From Rothia aerolata (lineage in GTDB: Bacteria; Actinomycetota; Actinomycetes; Actinomycetales; Micrococcaceae): a stretch of 64,000 nucleotides of DNA. This document shows positions 15,951-24,200 of the stretch, in pieces; position 1 is the stretch's first letter; every line of letters begins with the position of its first letter. The stretch lies in contig NZ_BMDC01000003.1 of NCBI RefSeq assembly GCF_014635585.1, positions 271,299 through 335,298 of the forward strand. The letters are read 5' to 3'. Made by a program: the position numbers and the translations under genes. The notes beneath the pieces were generated by a model that saw only the letters and a program-made list of their open reading frames with translations, searched no databases and was not told the origin of the DNA.

Positions 15951-15994
15951 CGGCGCCCGCATCAGAATTAGGGGTCTGATACGGGCGCCGCTCT
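15951..15994. terminator. Terminator between ohr and sulP
   Basis: 16-bp stem with one mismatch (15951-15966 with 15975-15990), GC-rich CGGCGCCCG base and a short T-rich tail CTCTTTC. It lies between convergent ohr and the SulP gene. Confidence 0.7.
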
Positions 15995-16019
15995 TTCGTG
16001 CAAAACCAGAACTCCGCGG

Positions 16020-17537
16020 CTATAACCTGCCGGTCAAGCGCCCGTGCAGTTCTCCCGAGACTTCATCGAGCCCTATAACCCGGGCAGTTTTGCCCAGGCG
16101 GTGGTATTTAGTAACCACCGAATCTAGGGCTGAGACGGTAGAGGCATCCCACACGTGGGAATCGCTCATGTCGATGATGACCTGCTCGGGGTCCTCCTGG
16201 TAGTCAAAGAGCGTGTAAAGATCGTTTGATGAGGCAAAGAAAAGCTGCCCGCTCACCCGATAGGTTGCCACAGCCGGCGAATCCGAAGAAGCGCCGTCCT
16301 CAGACAGGGAAACGGTGCGGGCCACCGTCACAAAGCGCGCTACGCGGCGGGCGAAGAGGGCCATCGCCAGCAAAATGCCAGTGCCTACTCCCAGGGCGAG
16401 ATTATGGGTGGCCACGGTGATGAGTACGGTTGCCAGCATCACGGCCGTCTCTGCCTTGGGCATGGTTTTCAGGGTTGAAGGAGACACTGAATGCCAGTCG
16501 AAGGTGGTCAGGGCAACGAAAATCATGATAGCCACCAAGGCTGCCATGGGAATCATCGCCACAATATCGCCCAGAAGGAGCGAGAGCAACAGAATAAAGA
16601 AACCGGCAAAGAAGGTGGAGATTCGGGTGCGAGCGCGGGCACCGTTGACGTTAATCATGGTTTGGCCAATCATGGCGCAGCCGCCCATGCCTCCAAAGAA
16701 ACCGGCCGCCAGATTGGCGATGCCCAAGCCTGCAGATTCACGGGTTTTATTGGAGTGGGTATCGGTGATGTCATCAACCAGCTTGGCAGTCATCAGCGAC
16801 TCAACTAAGCCAACAAAAGCCATACCCAGGGCATAGGGAAGAATCACCCGCAGGGTTTCGAGCGTGAGGGGTAGCGCTGGGAAAAAGAGGGTCGGTAAGG
16901 ACGACGGTAGCTCGCCGTAGTCGCCCACGGTAGGTACCTGCGCCCCGGTTAATACTGCAAAGAGCGTGAGGAGAACAATGACCACCAGTGGTGCCGGAAC
17001 GGCCTTTGATAGCCGAGGTAGTCCAAAGACCAGAAGCACTCCCACCGACACCATGGGATAGACCAGCCAGGGAACCCCAATGAGCTGGGGCAGCTGCGAC
17101 GAGAAGATAAGAATCGCCAGTGCATTGACGAAGCCGACCATCACCTGGCGGGGAATAAAGCGCATGAGCTTGGCGACTCCCAGGGCAGCAAAAATAATCT
17201 GGAGCAGACCTGCCAGTAGAACGGTGGCAACCAGGTAGTCGGTACCGTGGCTTGCCACCAGCGGAGCAATTACCAGGGCAGTGGATCCGGCGGCACCCGA
17301 GATCATCGCGGGCCTGCCGCCTGTAATCGCGATGACCATCGCCAAAATAACAGAGGTGAAGAGCCCGGTTTTGGGGTCTACTCCTGCTACCACGGCAAAG
17401 GCAAGGGCTTCGGGAATGAGCGCCAGCGAGGTCACCAGACCTGCAAGTATCTCAATCAGAAGAAGGTGGGGAGATTTGAGGGTGAACAGAACAGACTGCC
17501 TGCGCAGGGGAGCTAGTGCGTGAGAAGTAGGGACCAT
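16020..17537 (-). CDS. SulP family anion transporter with STAS domain
   Basis: About 505 residues. Some ten to twelve membrane spans begin at residue 20, with the family block ALIPEALAFAVVAGVDPKTG and the later GLGIANLAAGFFGGMGGCAM. A C-terminal STAS domain follows (about residues 400-500, with VIIDMSDSHVWDASTVSALD). Such proteins carry sulfate, bicarbonate or other anions. The start at 17537 has TAAGGA a few bases upstream; an in-frame ATG at 17582 would overlap the preceding gene and is less likely. Downstream neighbour of the GH76 gene. Substrate not determined. Confidence 0.87.
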   Translation of the reverse strand: MVPTSHALAPLRRQSVLFTLKSPHLLLIEILAGLVTSLALIPEALAFAVVAGVDPKTGLFTSVILAMVIAITGGRPAMISGAAGSTALVIAPLVASHGTDYLVATVLLAGLLQIIFAALGVAKLMRFIPRQVMVGFVNALAILIFSSQLPQLIGVPWLVYPMVSVGVLLVFGLPRLSKAVPAPLVVIVLLTLFAVLTGAQVPTVGDYGELPSSLPTLFFPALPLTLETLRVILPYALGMAFVGLVESLMTAKLVDDITDTHSNKTRESAGLGIANLAAGFFGGMGGCAMIGQTMINVNGARARTRISTFFAGFFILLLSLLLGDIVAMIPMAALVAIMIFVALTTFDWHSVSPSTLKTMPKAETAVMLATVLITVATHNLALGVGTGILLAMALFARRVARFVTVARTVSLSEDGASSDSPAVATYRVSGQLFFASSNDLYTLFDYQEDPEQVIIDMSDSHVWDASTVSALDSVVTKYHRLGKTARVIGLDEVSGELHGRLTGRL

Positions 17538-17559
17538 ATTCCTTAACAGGGTTGAGAAG

Positions 17560-18807
17560 TTACAGAGTGGCCGCAGCCTCAAGAATCATCCAGGCCTGTA
17601 GCTGGGAGGAGAGCTCTACGGGAGCCCCCGGCTTGAGGGTCTCCGAGGAATGCAGGGTGGAAGAGGTCGAGAAGAGCACCGCTGCCTCACCGCGGATTTC
17701 GTTGACGTCGATTCCCATCTCGTTCAGGGGCAGGTCGGGGTCAAATTCGCGGCGGCCCTCCCAGAGAATTTCGGCGGTGTTGAGCACCAGCTCGCGGGCG
17801 CGCTCGCGCAGGTCGGCCGGAGCCTGGGGAGAGCGTGCCACATAGGCAAGGTAGCGGGCAAGAATGCCGGTGAAGAGCCCGCCGTCACCGCCTGCCTGGG
17901 TGCGCAAAACGGTGAGCTTCTCACCAGAACTGGCCACGGTGAATTCGGAGGTAAAGTGCCGGTCGATTCCTTCAAAAAGGGCGGAGAGCCGCTCGGATAC
18001 ATCGCAGCGAAGTTCCCCGCCTGCTTCGACTACCTCAAGCAGGGCGGCCAGCACCGGCCCCTGGTTGTAACTAAAGAGACCGCGCTCCAGTGAGATAGCG
18101 CCGTCCTTGACCTTCAGCCCGTCGAGGTAGGCGGATTCCTCACCCGACCACAGCGATGAATCCAGCCAGTTCAGCAGGCCGGCGGCGCGCTGGGGCTGCT
18201 GGCCTCGCACGAAAGCCAGGGCGGCGGGAGCGGTGGCGGGGGTATTCTTGAAATCGTGCCGGGCAGACCAGAACATGCCGCCGCCCAAATCATCGGTTGC
18301 CCCCTTGGCCAGGGCAGCGAAGAGTGCCCGTCCGGCATCAGAGGCCAGGGAGTCGGGCCGCCCGCGCAGGGTCAGCGAAAGGTCATTGAGGCGGCCGGCT
18401 GCCAGGGCAAGCCAGGCCATGTCGTCGTAGAAGGCGTTGGTAAAAACGTTGAAATTACGGGTTTTGATACCCCGCAGAATCTTCTGGGCTGTTTCAAACC
18501 ACTCATAGGCCCCGGAGGAATTGTGCAGGCGGTGCTCCCGGGCCGCGGCGTCTAGCGCACAGTCGAGAAAATGCGCCTGCCACCAGTAGTGCCAGTCGGC
18601 AAAGCGCTTACCCAGCGTGCGGGTTTCGGGAATCTGAACGCTACCCACCAGGGTGCCGGGAATGCCCATGACCTTTTTTCCAAAGAGTCTGATCACCGAG
18701 CGCCCGGCCAGTTCGGCGCGCCGGTTGAGCTCCTGGGCGTGCTCGGAGTCGAGACGCTCAACTTCATCGGGGTTCAGGTGGGCTGGGTGGGGGTTGGTGT
18801 TCTTCAT
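17560..18807 (-). CDS. Glycoside hydrolase family 76-like protein
   Basis: 415 residues, an (alpha/alpha)6-barrel-type protein. NAFYDDMAWLALAAGR (about residues 125-140) holds the double-Asp motif (Asp128/Asp129) that is catalytic in GH76 endo-alpha-1,6-mannanases, and WHYWWQAHFLDCALDAA upstream is also typical. No signal peptide is seen, so it is probably cytoplasmic, unlike secreted mannanases. The substrate may be an alpha-1,6-linked mannan or mannose-containing glycan. It ends 22 bp before the sulP start and follows the pseudouridine synthase by 57 bp. Confidence 0.78.
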   Translation of the reverse strand: MKNTNPHPAHLNPDEVERLDSEHAQELNRRAELAGRSVIRLFGKKVMGIPGTLVGSVQIPETRTLGKRFADWHYWWQAHFLDCALDAAAREHRLHNSSGAYEWFETAQKILRGIKTRNFNVFTNAFYDDMAWLALAAGRLNDLSLTLRGRPDSLASDAGRALFAALAKGATDDLGGGMFWSARHDFKNTPATAPAALAFVRGQQPQRAAGLLNWLDSSLWSGEESAYLDGLKVKDGAISLERGLFSYNQGPVLAALLEVVEAGGELRCDVSERLSALFEGIDRHFTSEFTVASSGEKLTVLRTQAGGDGGLFTGILARYLAYVARSPQAPADLRERARELVLNTAEILWEGRREFDPDLPLNEMGIDVNEIRGEAAVLFSTSSTLHSSETLKPGAPVELSSQLQAWMILEAAATL

Positions 18808-18864
18808 GGCTCTCCTCGGGGTCTGCTCTCTAGTCTAGCGGGCATAGCCGGTAGGCCAGCAAAA

Positions 18865-19944
18865 TTAGGCGCTGAGCTGGGTTAGCTTCAGCTGCCTCTG
18901 GCTTGTAATGGTGGTCGCCTCGCCGGTAACGGGGTGCTCGAAACTGACCGAGCGCGCCAGCAGCTGCAGGGGTAGTAGCGGTTCGTCGGGGTGGTAGCCG
19001 AGAACCCGGGGGTAGAGGACGTCGCCGGCGATAGGGGAGCTTAGCGCCCACAGGTGGGCGCGGAGCTGGTGGGTTTTGCCGGTGTGGGGTTCCAGCCTCA
19101 GGTGCGCCAGCCTGCCGCGGGGAAAGGAAAGTTCTGGGTTGACGCTTGAGGTCTCGGGGAGGACGCCGCTGGCCAGGCTAAACTCCCGCAGGCAGGTGAT
19201 CCGGGTGCGGGAATTGGTGGCTAGCCCGGCAGCTTCTGCCGCCTCAGCCGTGAGCTGGGAGACCTGCAAATTCCCGTGCTGCTTGGTGATTCTGCTGGAA
19301 AATTCTATAGATTCTCCCTCACCCAGCCTTTCGATAGGAGCCGCTACCGCTTCGTAGACCTTAGAGACAAACCTCTCCTGAAACATAGTTTGAAAGGGCG
19401 CCCGAGCCTCGGGAGTTTTGGCAAAGAGAACCACCCCGGCGGTGAGCCGGTCGAGCCGGTGAATCGGAATCAGATCCGGGTTATTTTCCCGCACCCGCAG
19501 TTTAGCCAGGGCGGTGTGGAGCACGAAAGAACCGTTGGGGGTGGTGGGCAGAAAGTGGGGTTTGTCAATGGCAAGAACCCAGTCGTCTTCAAAGAGCACC
19601 GGCATGTCGAAGGGAACCGGGCGCTCATCGCCAAGCTGACGGTAGTACCAAATCTGCTGACCTGCCAGCGGGGCCCCGGCGGAAACCTGCCGCCCGTCGT
19701 CATCCACCACTTCACCGCGCTCGAAGCGGGCGGCGATGGGCGCGCGCTCGTGCGGAAAGAAGCGCGCCACCAGGTAGTCCAGCACCGTCTCGGCGCCAAA
19801 GGTCTCGGTGGGCCGGGGCGGCTGGGCGGCGGCAGCCTCTTCTGCCGATTCCCCGGCGCGGGGCAGCAGCAGGCAGACGGGGTCAATCCCCTGGCGTTGC
19901 GGCAGGGGCTTGGTCTTGAGGGAACGGGTTACTCTGCGGGGCAT
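18865..19944 (-). CDS. RluA-family pseudouridine synthase
   Basis: 359 residues. The catalytic motif IHRLDRLTAGVVLFAKTPEA (Asp about residue 165) identifies the RluA family. A small N-terminal part with GRQVSAGAPLAGQQIWYYR resembles an S4-like region. The C-terminal HLRLEPHTGKTHQLRAHL is the second family motif. It isomerises uridine in rRNA or tRNA; the target site cannot be told. It starts 3 bp after the nei2 stop, so the two are cotranscribed. Confidence 0.88.
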   Translation of the reverse strand: MPRRVTRSLKTKPLPQRQGIDPVCLLLPRAGESAEEAAAAQPPRPTETFGAETVLDYLVARFFPHERAPIAARFERGEVVDDDGRQVSAGAPLAGQQIWYYRQLGDERPVPFDMPVLFEDDWVLAIDKPHFLPTTPNGSFVLHTALAKLRVRENNPDLIPIHRLDRLTAGVVLFAKTPEARAPFQTMFQERFVSKVYEAVAAPIERLGEGESIEFSSRITKQHGNLQVSQLTAEAAEAAGLATNSRTRITCLREFSLASGVLPETSSVNPELSFPRGRLAHLRLEPHTGKTHQLRAHLWALSSPIAGDVLYPRVLGYHPDEPLLPLQLLARSVSFEHPVTGEATTITSQRQLKLTQLSA

Positions 19945-19947
19945 ACT

Positions 19948-20835
19948 CTATGTATATAGCACCTGGCAGCCGGGGCAGCGGTAGGAAAGCCGGGCGCGGT
20001 CTTCTTCGGTAGCGATTCTGTGGGGAGTCTCACCGAATTTTTCGCTGTCCAAACCCAGGTCGCTGATCTCTTCCCGCACGATGGTTGCTCCGCAGCGGTA
20101 GCAGGCGCGGCGGGCCCGCCCGTAGCACCAGAGGGGCTCCGCCACGGTGCGGGTTACCCGCAGCGGGCGCTCCTTATTCGCCTGCAAGAGCAGGTGGGCT
20201 GTGTGCACCAGGCGGGGTAGGTCGGGTACAGCCCCTACCGGGGTGCGCGGGTCAACCCCGGTCAAAAACAGCGTTTCAGCCCGATAGATGGTGCCAATGC
20301 CCGCCAGGTTCTTCTGATCCAGCAGAGCCGGGCCAATCATGCGCTCGGGGGCTTGAAGCAGGTTGTCCACCGCCAGATTAAGGTTCCAGTCGGGCCCCAG
20401 CAAATCCGGGCCAAGGTGCGCTACGGGCTCCAGCTCGCGCTCGCGGGGGAGCAGGTCTAACATGCCCAGCGAAAAGCCCACCGCCGAGACCGGGGTGGAG
20501 TCGGGGATTACTTGGCCGGTCGAATCCAGGCGGGCGTTGGCTTCAATGACGGCGCGGGCGGTAAAGGCGGGGCGCTTCCACCGCTGGGGCTGCCCCGAGG
20601 AGTCAACCCCGTAGAGGTGCCAGATTCCCTCCATGAGCAGGTGGGAGTGCACGGTGGTCTGCCCGATGCGCAGAAACAGGTGTTTGCCGCGGGCAAAGGC
20701 TCCCTCGATTTTCTCTCCGCCCAAATCTATCTCGGCGTAGGCGGGAACCCTAAAGCGGGTACGCCGAACCACCCTGCTACTTAAACCGCGGTGCAGGTTC
20801 CGTGCCTGCCGCCACACCGTATCGCCTTCTGGCAT
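19948..20835 (-). CDS. nei2: Fpg/Nei family DNA glycosylase (actinobacterial Nei2 type)
   Basis: 295 residues starting MPEGDTVWRQARNLH: Pro2 is the Schiff-base nucleophile and Glu3 the acid. The lysine of ARGKHLFLRIG (about residue 52) and the H2TH region LLDQKNLAGIGTIYRAE (about residues 170-187) are present, and a C-terminal zinc finger closes the protein with CYRCG and CPGC pairs. It excises oxidised pyrimidines and nicks the abasic site. First gene of the operon running into the pseudouridine synthase. Confidence 0.92.
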   Translation of the reverse strand: MPEGDTVWRQARNLHRGLSSRVVRRTRFRVPAYAEIDLGGEKIEGAFARGKHLFLRIGQTTVHSHLLMEGIWHLYGVDSSGQPQRWKRPAFTARAVIEANARLDSTGQVIPDSTPVSAVGFSLGMLDLLPRERELEPVAHLGPDLLGPDWNLNLAVDNLLQAPERMIGPALLDQKNLAGIGTIYRAETLFLTGVDPRTPVGAVPDLPRLVHTAHLLLQANKERPLRVTRTVAEPLWCYGRARRACYRCGATIVREEISDLGLDSEKFGETPHRIATEEDRARLSYRCPGCQVLYT

Positions 20836-20878
20836 CTGTTACCTTTGACTAGCTCTTTTGAAAAAAATGGCAAATTAC

Positions 20879-20909
20879 TTGAAAAAAATACTAAATCTTC
20901 TGCTATTAT
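20879..20909 (+). promoter_or_regulatory. Promoter of the small membrane protein gene
   Basis: TTGAAA (20879-20884) and an extended -10 TGCTATTAT (TATTAT at 20904-20909) with 19-bp spacing, in a strikingly AT-rich stretch. It predicts a leader of about 65-70 nt before the ATG at 20985. Confidence 0.5.
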
Positions 20910-20927
20910 TTTTTTGTCCCCATTATG

Positions 20928-20967
20928 GTGGCTACATATCCCCCTAAAATGTGGCGCCATATCCCCC
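20928..20967 (+). repeat. Two tandem 17-bp repeats in a 5' leader
   Basis: GTGGCTACATATCCCCC (20928-20944) and GTGGCGCCATATCCCCC (20951-20967) differ at two positions and are spaced 23 bp apart, just upstream of the ribosome site of the small membrane protein. They may be protein-binding sites or anti-Shine-Dalgarno-like elements. Confidence 0.6.
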
Positions 20968-20984
20968 AAGGGAAAGAGAAAATT

Positions 20985-21140
20985 ATGGCAGAAATGCTGA
21001 TGCATATCCTGGCCTTTATTCTAGTTGCGTTCGCAGGCCTAGCAGTTGCTGCTCTGGTGTACCAGCTGCTTCGCTCCGTGCGTGAGTTCCGTGAAGGCTA
21101 CAGCGGTGTAGACGAGCACAGCTCCCTGCACACTATTTAG
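20985..21140 (+). CDS. Small single-span membrane protein, unknown function
   Basis: 51 residues starting MAEMLMHILAFILVAFAGLA. One hydrophobic segment (about residues 5-28) is followed by a charged tail with SVREFREGYSG and HSSLHTI. ATG at 20985 with AAGGGAAAG nine bases upstream; a longer frame from 20925 is unlikely because it would read through the leader repeats. A clear promoter and a clear terminator show that it is a one-gene unit. I do not recognise a family. Confidence 0.6.
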   Translation: MAEMLMHILAFILVAFAGLAVAALVYQLLRSVREFREGYSGVDEHSSLHTI

Positions 21141-21165
21141 GCGTGAAATTCAAGGATATGATTCG

Positions 21166-21204
21166 CTAACCCCGGGCTTCCCCTAGGCCCGGGGTTAGAT
21201 TTTT
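21166..21204 (+). terminator. Intrinsic terminator
   Basis: 12-bp perfect stem CTAACCCCGGGC (21166-21177 with 21187-21198) followed by ATTTTTAA. It ends the small membrane protein transcript; the facing Lhr gene ends 41 bp beyond the stem. Confidence 0.85.
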
Positions 21205-21238
21205 AAACCATCCCTGCCAAGGAGCCGGTTCCTGACCC

Positions 21239-24200
21239 TTAGAGGGCGCCAATTTCCCGCCGCATCCTCAGCCCCCTGGGCGTTGAGTAGAAACCAGCCC
21301 GTATTAGCCCGGAGCGCAGGGCAGCGACCGGGTGCTCTTCTCCGCCCTCCAAAGGAGCAGGGGTTTCCAAAATTCCCAGCCCGTTGACCTTCTCAATCAT
21401 GATTTTTTCCGCCGCCCCGCGCTGCACCAGCTCAGCCACCAGGGGAGCCGCCGCGGCGGCGTCCTGCGAATCCTCGCTGAAAAGCAGCACCGTGCGGCCG
21501 CCGCGCTCCAGGTAGAGAGCGAGCCTGCCGTCCACCAGCACCACCACAGCCCCGGCCTTGCGCCCCGGCCGGTGCTTGCTCGCGGTTTCTCCGAAGGACG
21601 CCGCTTCGGGCCAGGGGAGCGCTGCCCCAAAGGGGTTTGCCGGGTCGGTGGCGGCCAGCAAAACCAGGGACTTCCGAACCTTAACTGACCCGGCGGTGTT
21701 CTCTTCTTCCCTGTTGAAGTCGCGCAGGCGGTCTACCGTGGTGGCGGTGGAGAACTGGGCGGCTCCCAACTCCTCGATGAAGTAGCCGCGGCGGGCAATT
21801 CCCTTTTCTTCGGCGGCAGAGAGTACTCGGTAGACGGCACCAAAGCCGCCGGGGGTGTCTTCTGCCGCAACGGCACCGCGGGTGAGCACCCCGTAGCGGT
21901 CGAGCAGAAGTTCGGCGCGGGCGGCGCTGGCCACCGTGGGGTCTAAGTCCTCGGTGATAAGACGAGACCAGCGACCGGAGTCGATGGGGTTGATGCTGAC
22001 CTGGGCTGAGGCCAGCCGAGCCGCCGAAAGATGGGAGGCCGAAAGGCGGGAGGCTGAAAGTCTCGCTGCCCCGCGCCGTACCGCCGAGCGGGGTGCCGCT
22101 GCCGGCTTGGAGAGCTTGTGCGCCGAGTGACCGCCCGCCAGGTGGGAGCGCACTGGGGCGAAGGTATCGTTGGTAACCAACCCTGCCCAGGCGAGTTTCC
22201 ACAGGGCCCGGGAAACATCGGGGGCACCCGCCTCAAGGCCGGCGGCAGAGAGCCTTTCCCGTACCTGGTTGAAGAAGAGACCCCCTGCGCCCAGGGCCTC
22301 AAAAACCGCCCGTTCCAATGGGCCGAGTTCCGCCAAAACCTGCTCGGTATCAGAGGACTCTGGCAGGGTCAGGGCGGCGGCCTCGGTCAGGTGCAGGGTA
22401 ATCCAACCGTCTCCGGTGAGCTCCCCGGCTCCTGCCCAGAGCACATCTCCCGAGGCAAGAGCCCGGTCGAGCATCTCGGGCCTATAGTCGCTCACCCGCG
22501 AGCGCAGCACCAGCGGTTCCAGCGCCGAGGCGGGAATCCGCACACCGGCAATTTGGTCGATAGCGGTGAGCAGGCCGTCGTAGCCGCTGAGCATTGCTGA
22601 GTCGTCAACCTTGAAAGCTGTTTTCTTGCCCGAGGCGGGAGCCCCAAAGGTGCCCGGGGCAAAGGTTTCTTCGGTGAGGGTCCAGGATTGCAGGTGCTGC
22701 CAGCTGGGCAGAAAGCGCCCAAAAATGTGCTGGGCAACGGGTTCGACATCGGCGCGCAGGGCGGCCAGGGAACGGGCGCGAAGGGTGCGCAGCACCCCGG
22801 TATCTACCCACTCTGTGCTGGCGGCCTCAGGGCTGCCGGTGCGCGCTAGCGCTAGCTCCCCGCGCACCTCCTCGGGCAGGAACTCGCCCGAAATCACTCG
22901 ACGGTCGGTGGCTAAAGCCCGCAGGGTTGTTTCGACGACGGCGGTGCCCAGCCCCAGCGCCGCAGCCGCCTGGGCGGTGGTAAAGGGGGCGTGGGTGCGG
23001 GCATAGCGGCCCACCAAATCTTCCAGCGGGGTTTCCACCGGTTCGAGGAAGGCCAGGGGCACGCCCATGGGTAGCGGCACGCCCAGGCCGTCGCGCAGGC
23101 GGGCGGCGTCCTCAATCGCGGCAAAGTGGGCCTGCCCCTGCAGGGTGATTTCCAGGGCGCGGCGGCTGGCAACCAGCTCCCGCGCAAAGCCGGCGGCCTC
23201 GGCGGTGCTCGCGACGGCGTCGTCCTCGGTAGTCTCAGCCCTGGAAGTCCCTGTAGACTCGGGAGCCCGCAGGCGGGCCGCCAGCTGCTCGGCGGTCAGG
23301 GGGCCGAGCAAGCGGAGTAGGTCGGCAACCCCCTCAACCCCCTGATAGCGGTAGCCGGGGGCAGTGTGCTGTAGGCGTGCCTCGGTCTGGCGAATTACGT
23401 TGGCATCGAGTAGCTCGCGCAGCTCATCGCGGCCCAGCAGCTCCGAGAGCAGGGCGGGGTCGAGTGAGAGGGCAGCGGCCCGGCGCTCTGCTAGCGGCGA
23501 GTCGCCCTCGTAGAGAAACTGCGCCACGTAGCCAAAGAGCAGGGTGCGGGCAAAGGGGGAGGGGGTCTCGGTTTCAATTTCCGAGACCCTGATAGAGCGC
23601 GCCTCAATCTTCTTGTGAACCTCGGTCAGGGCAGGCAGATCGTAGACATCCTGCAGGCACTCGCGCACGGTCTCCAGAATAATGGGAAAGTCGGGGAACT
23701 TGCGCGCCACATCCAGCAGCTGGGCCGAGCGCTGCCGCTGCTGCCAGAGCGGGGTGCGCCTGCCCGGATCCCGGCGGGGCAGCAGCAGGGCCCGGGCGGC
23801 ATTTTCCCTAAACCGCGAGGCAAAGAGCGCCGAAGAAGAAACCCGCTCGGTCACAATATCCTCAAGCTCCTGCGGGTCGAAGAAGAAAAGGTCGGCTCCG
23901 GGGGGCTCTGCCTCTACGGCGGGAATGCGCAGCACAATGCCGTCGTCCGCCGCCATAGCCGAGGCATTGACCCCGAACATTTCCTCTGCCCGCTGGCCCA
24001 CCGCCAGCGCCCAGGGGGCGTGCACCGGCATGCCGAAGGGGGAGTGGAGCACCACCCGCCAGTCCCCAATTTCGTCGCGGAAGCGCTCCACCACAAACTG
24101 GGTATCCGAGGGCACCACCCCGGTTGTCTCCACCTGCTCGCGCACGTAGGCCTCGGTGTTATCGGCCGCCCAGGTATCCAGGCCAATCGACTCTAAACGC

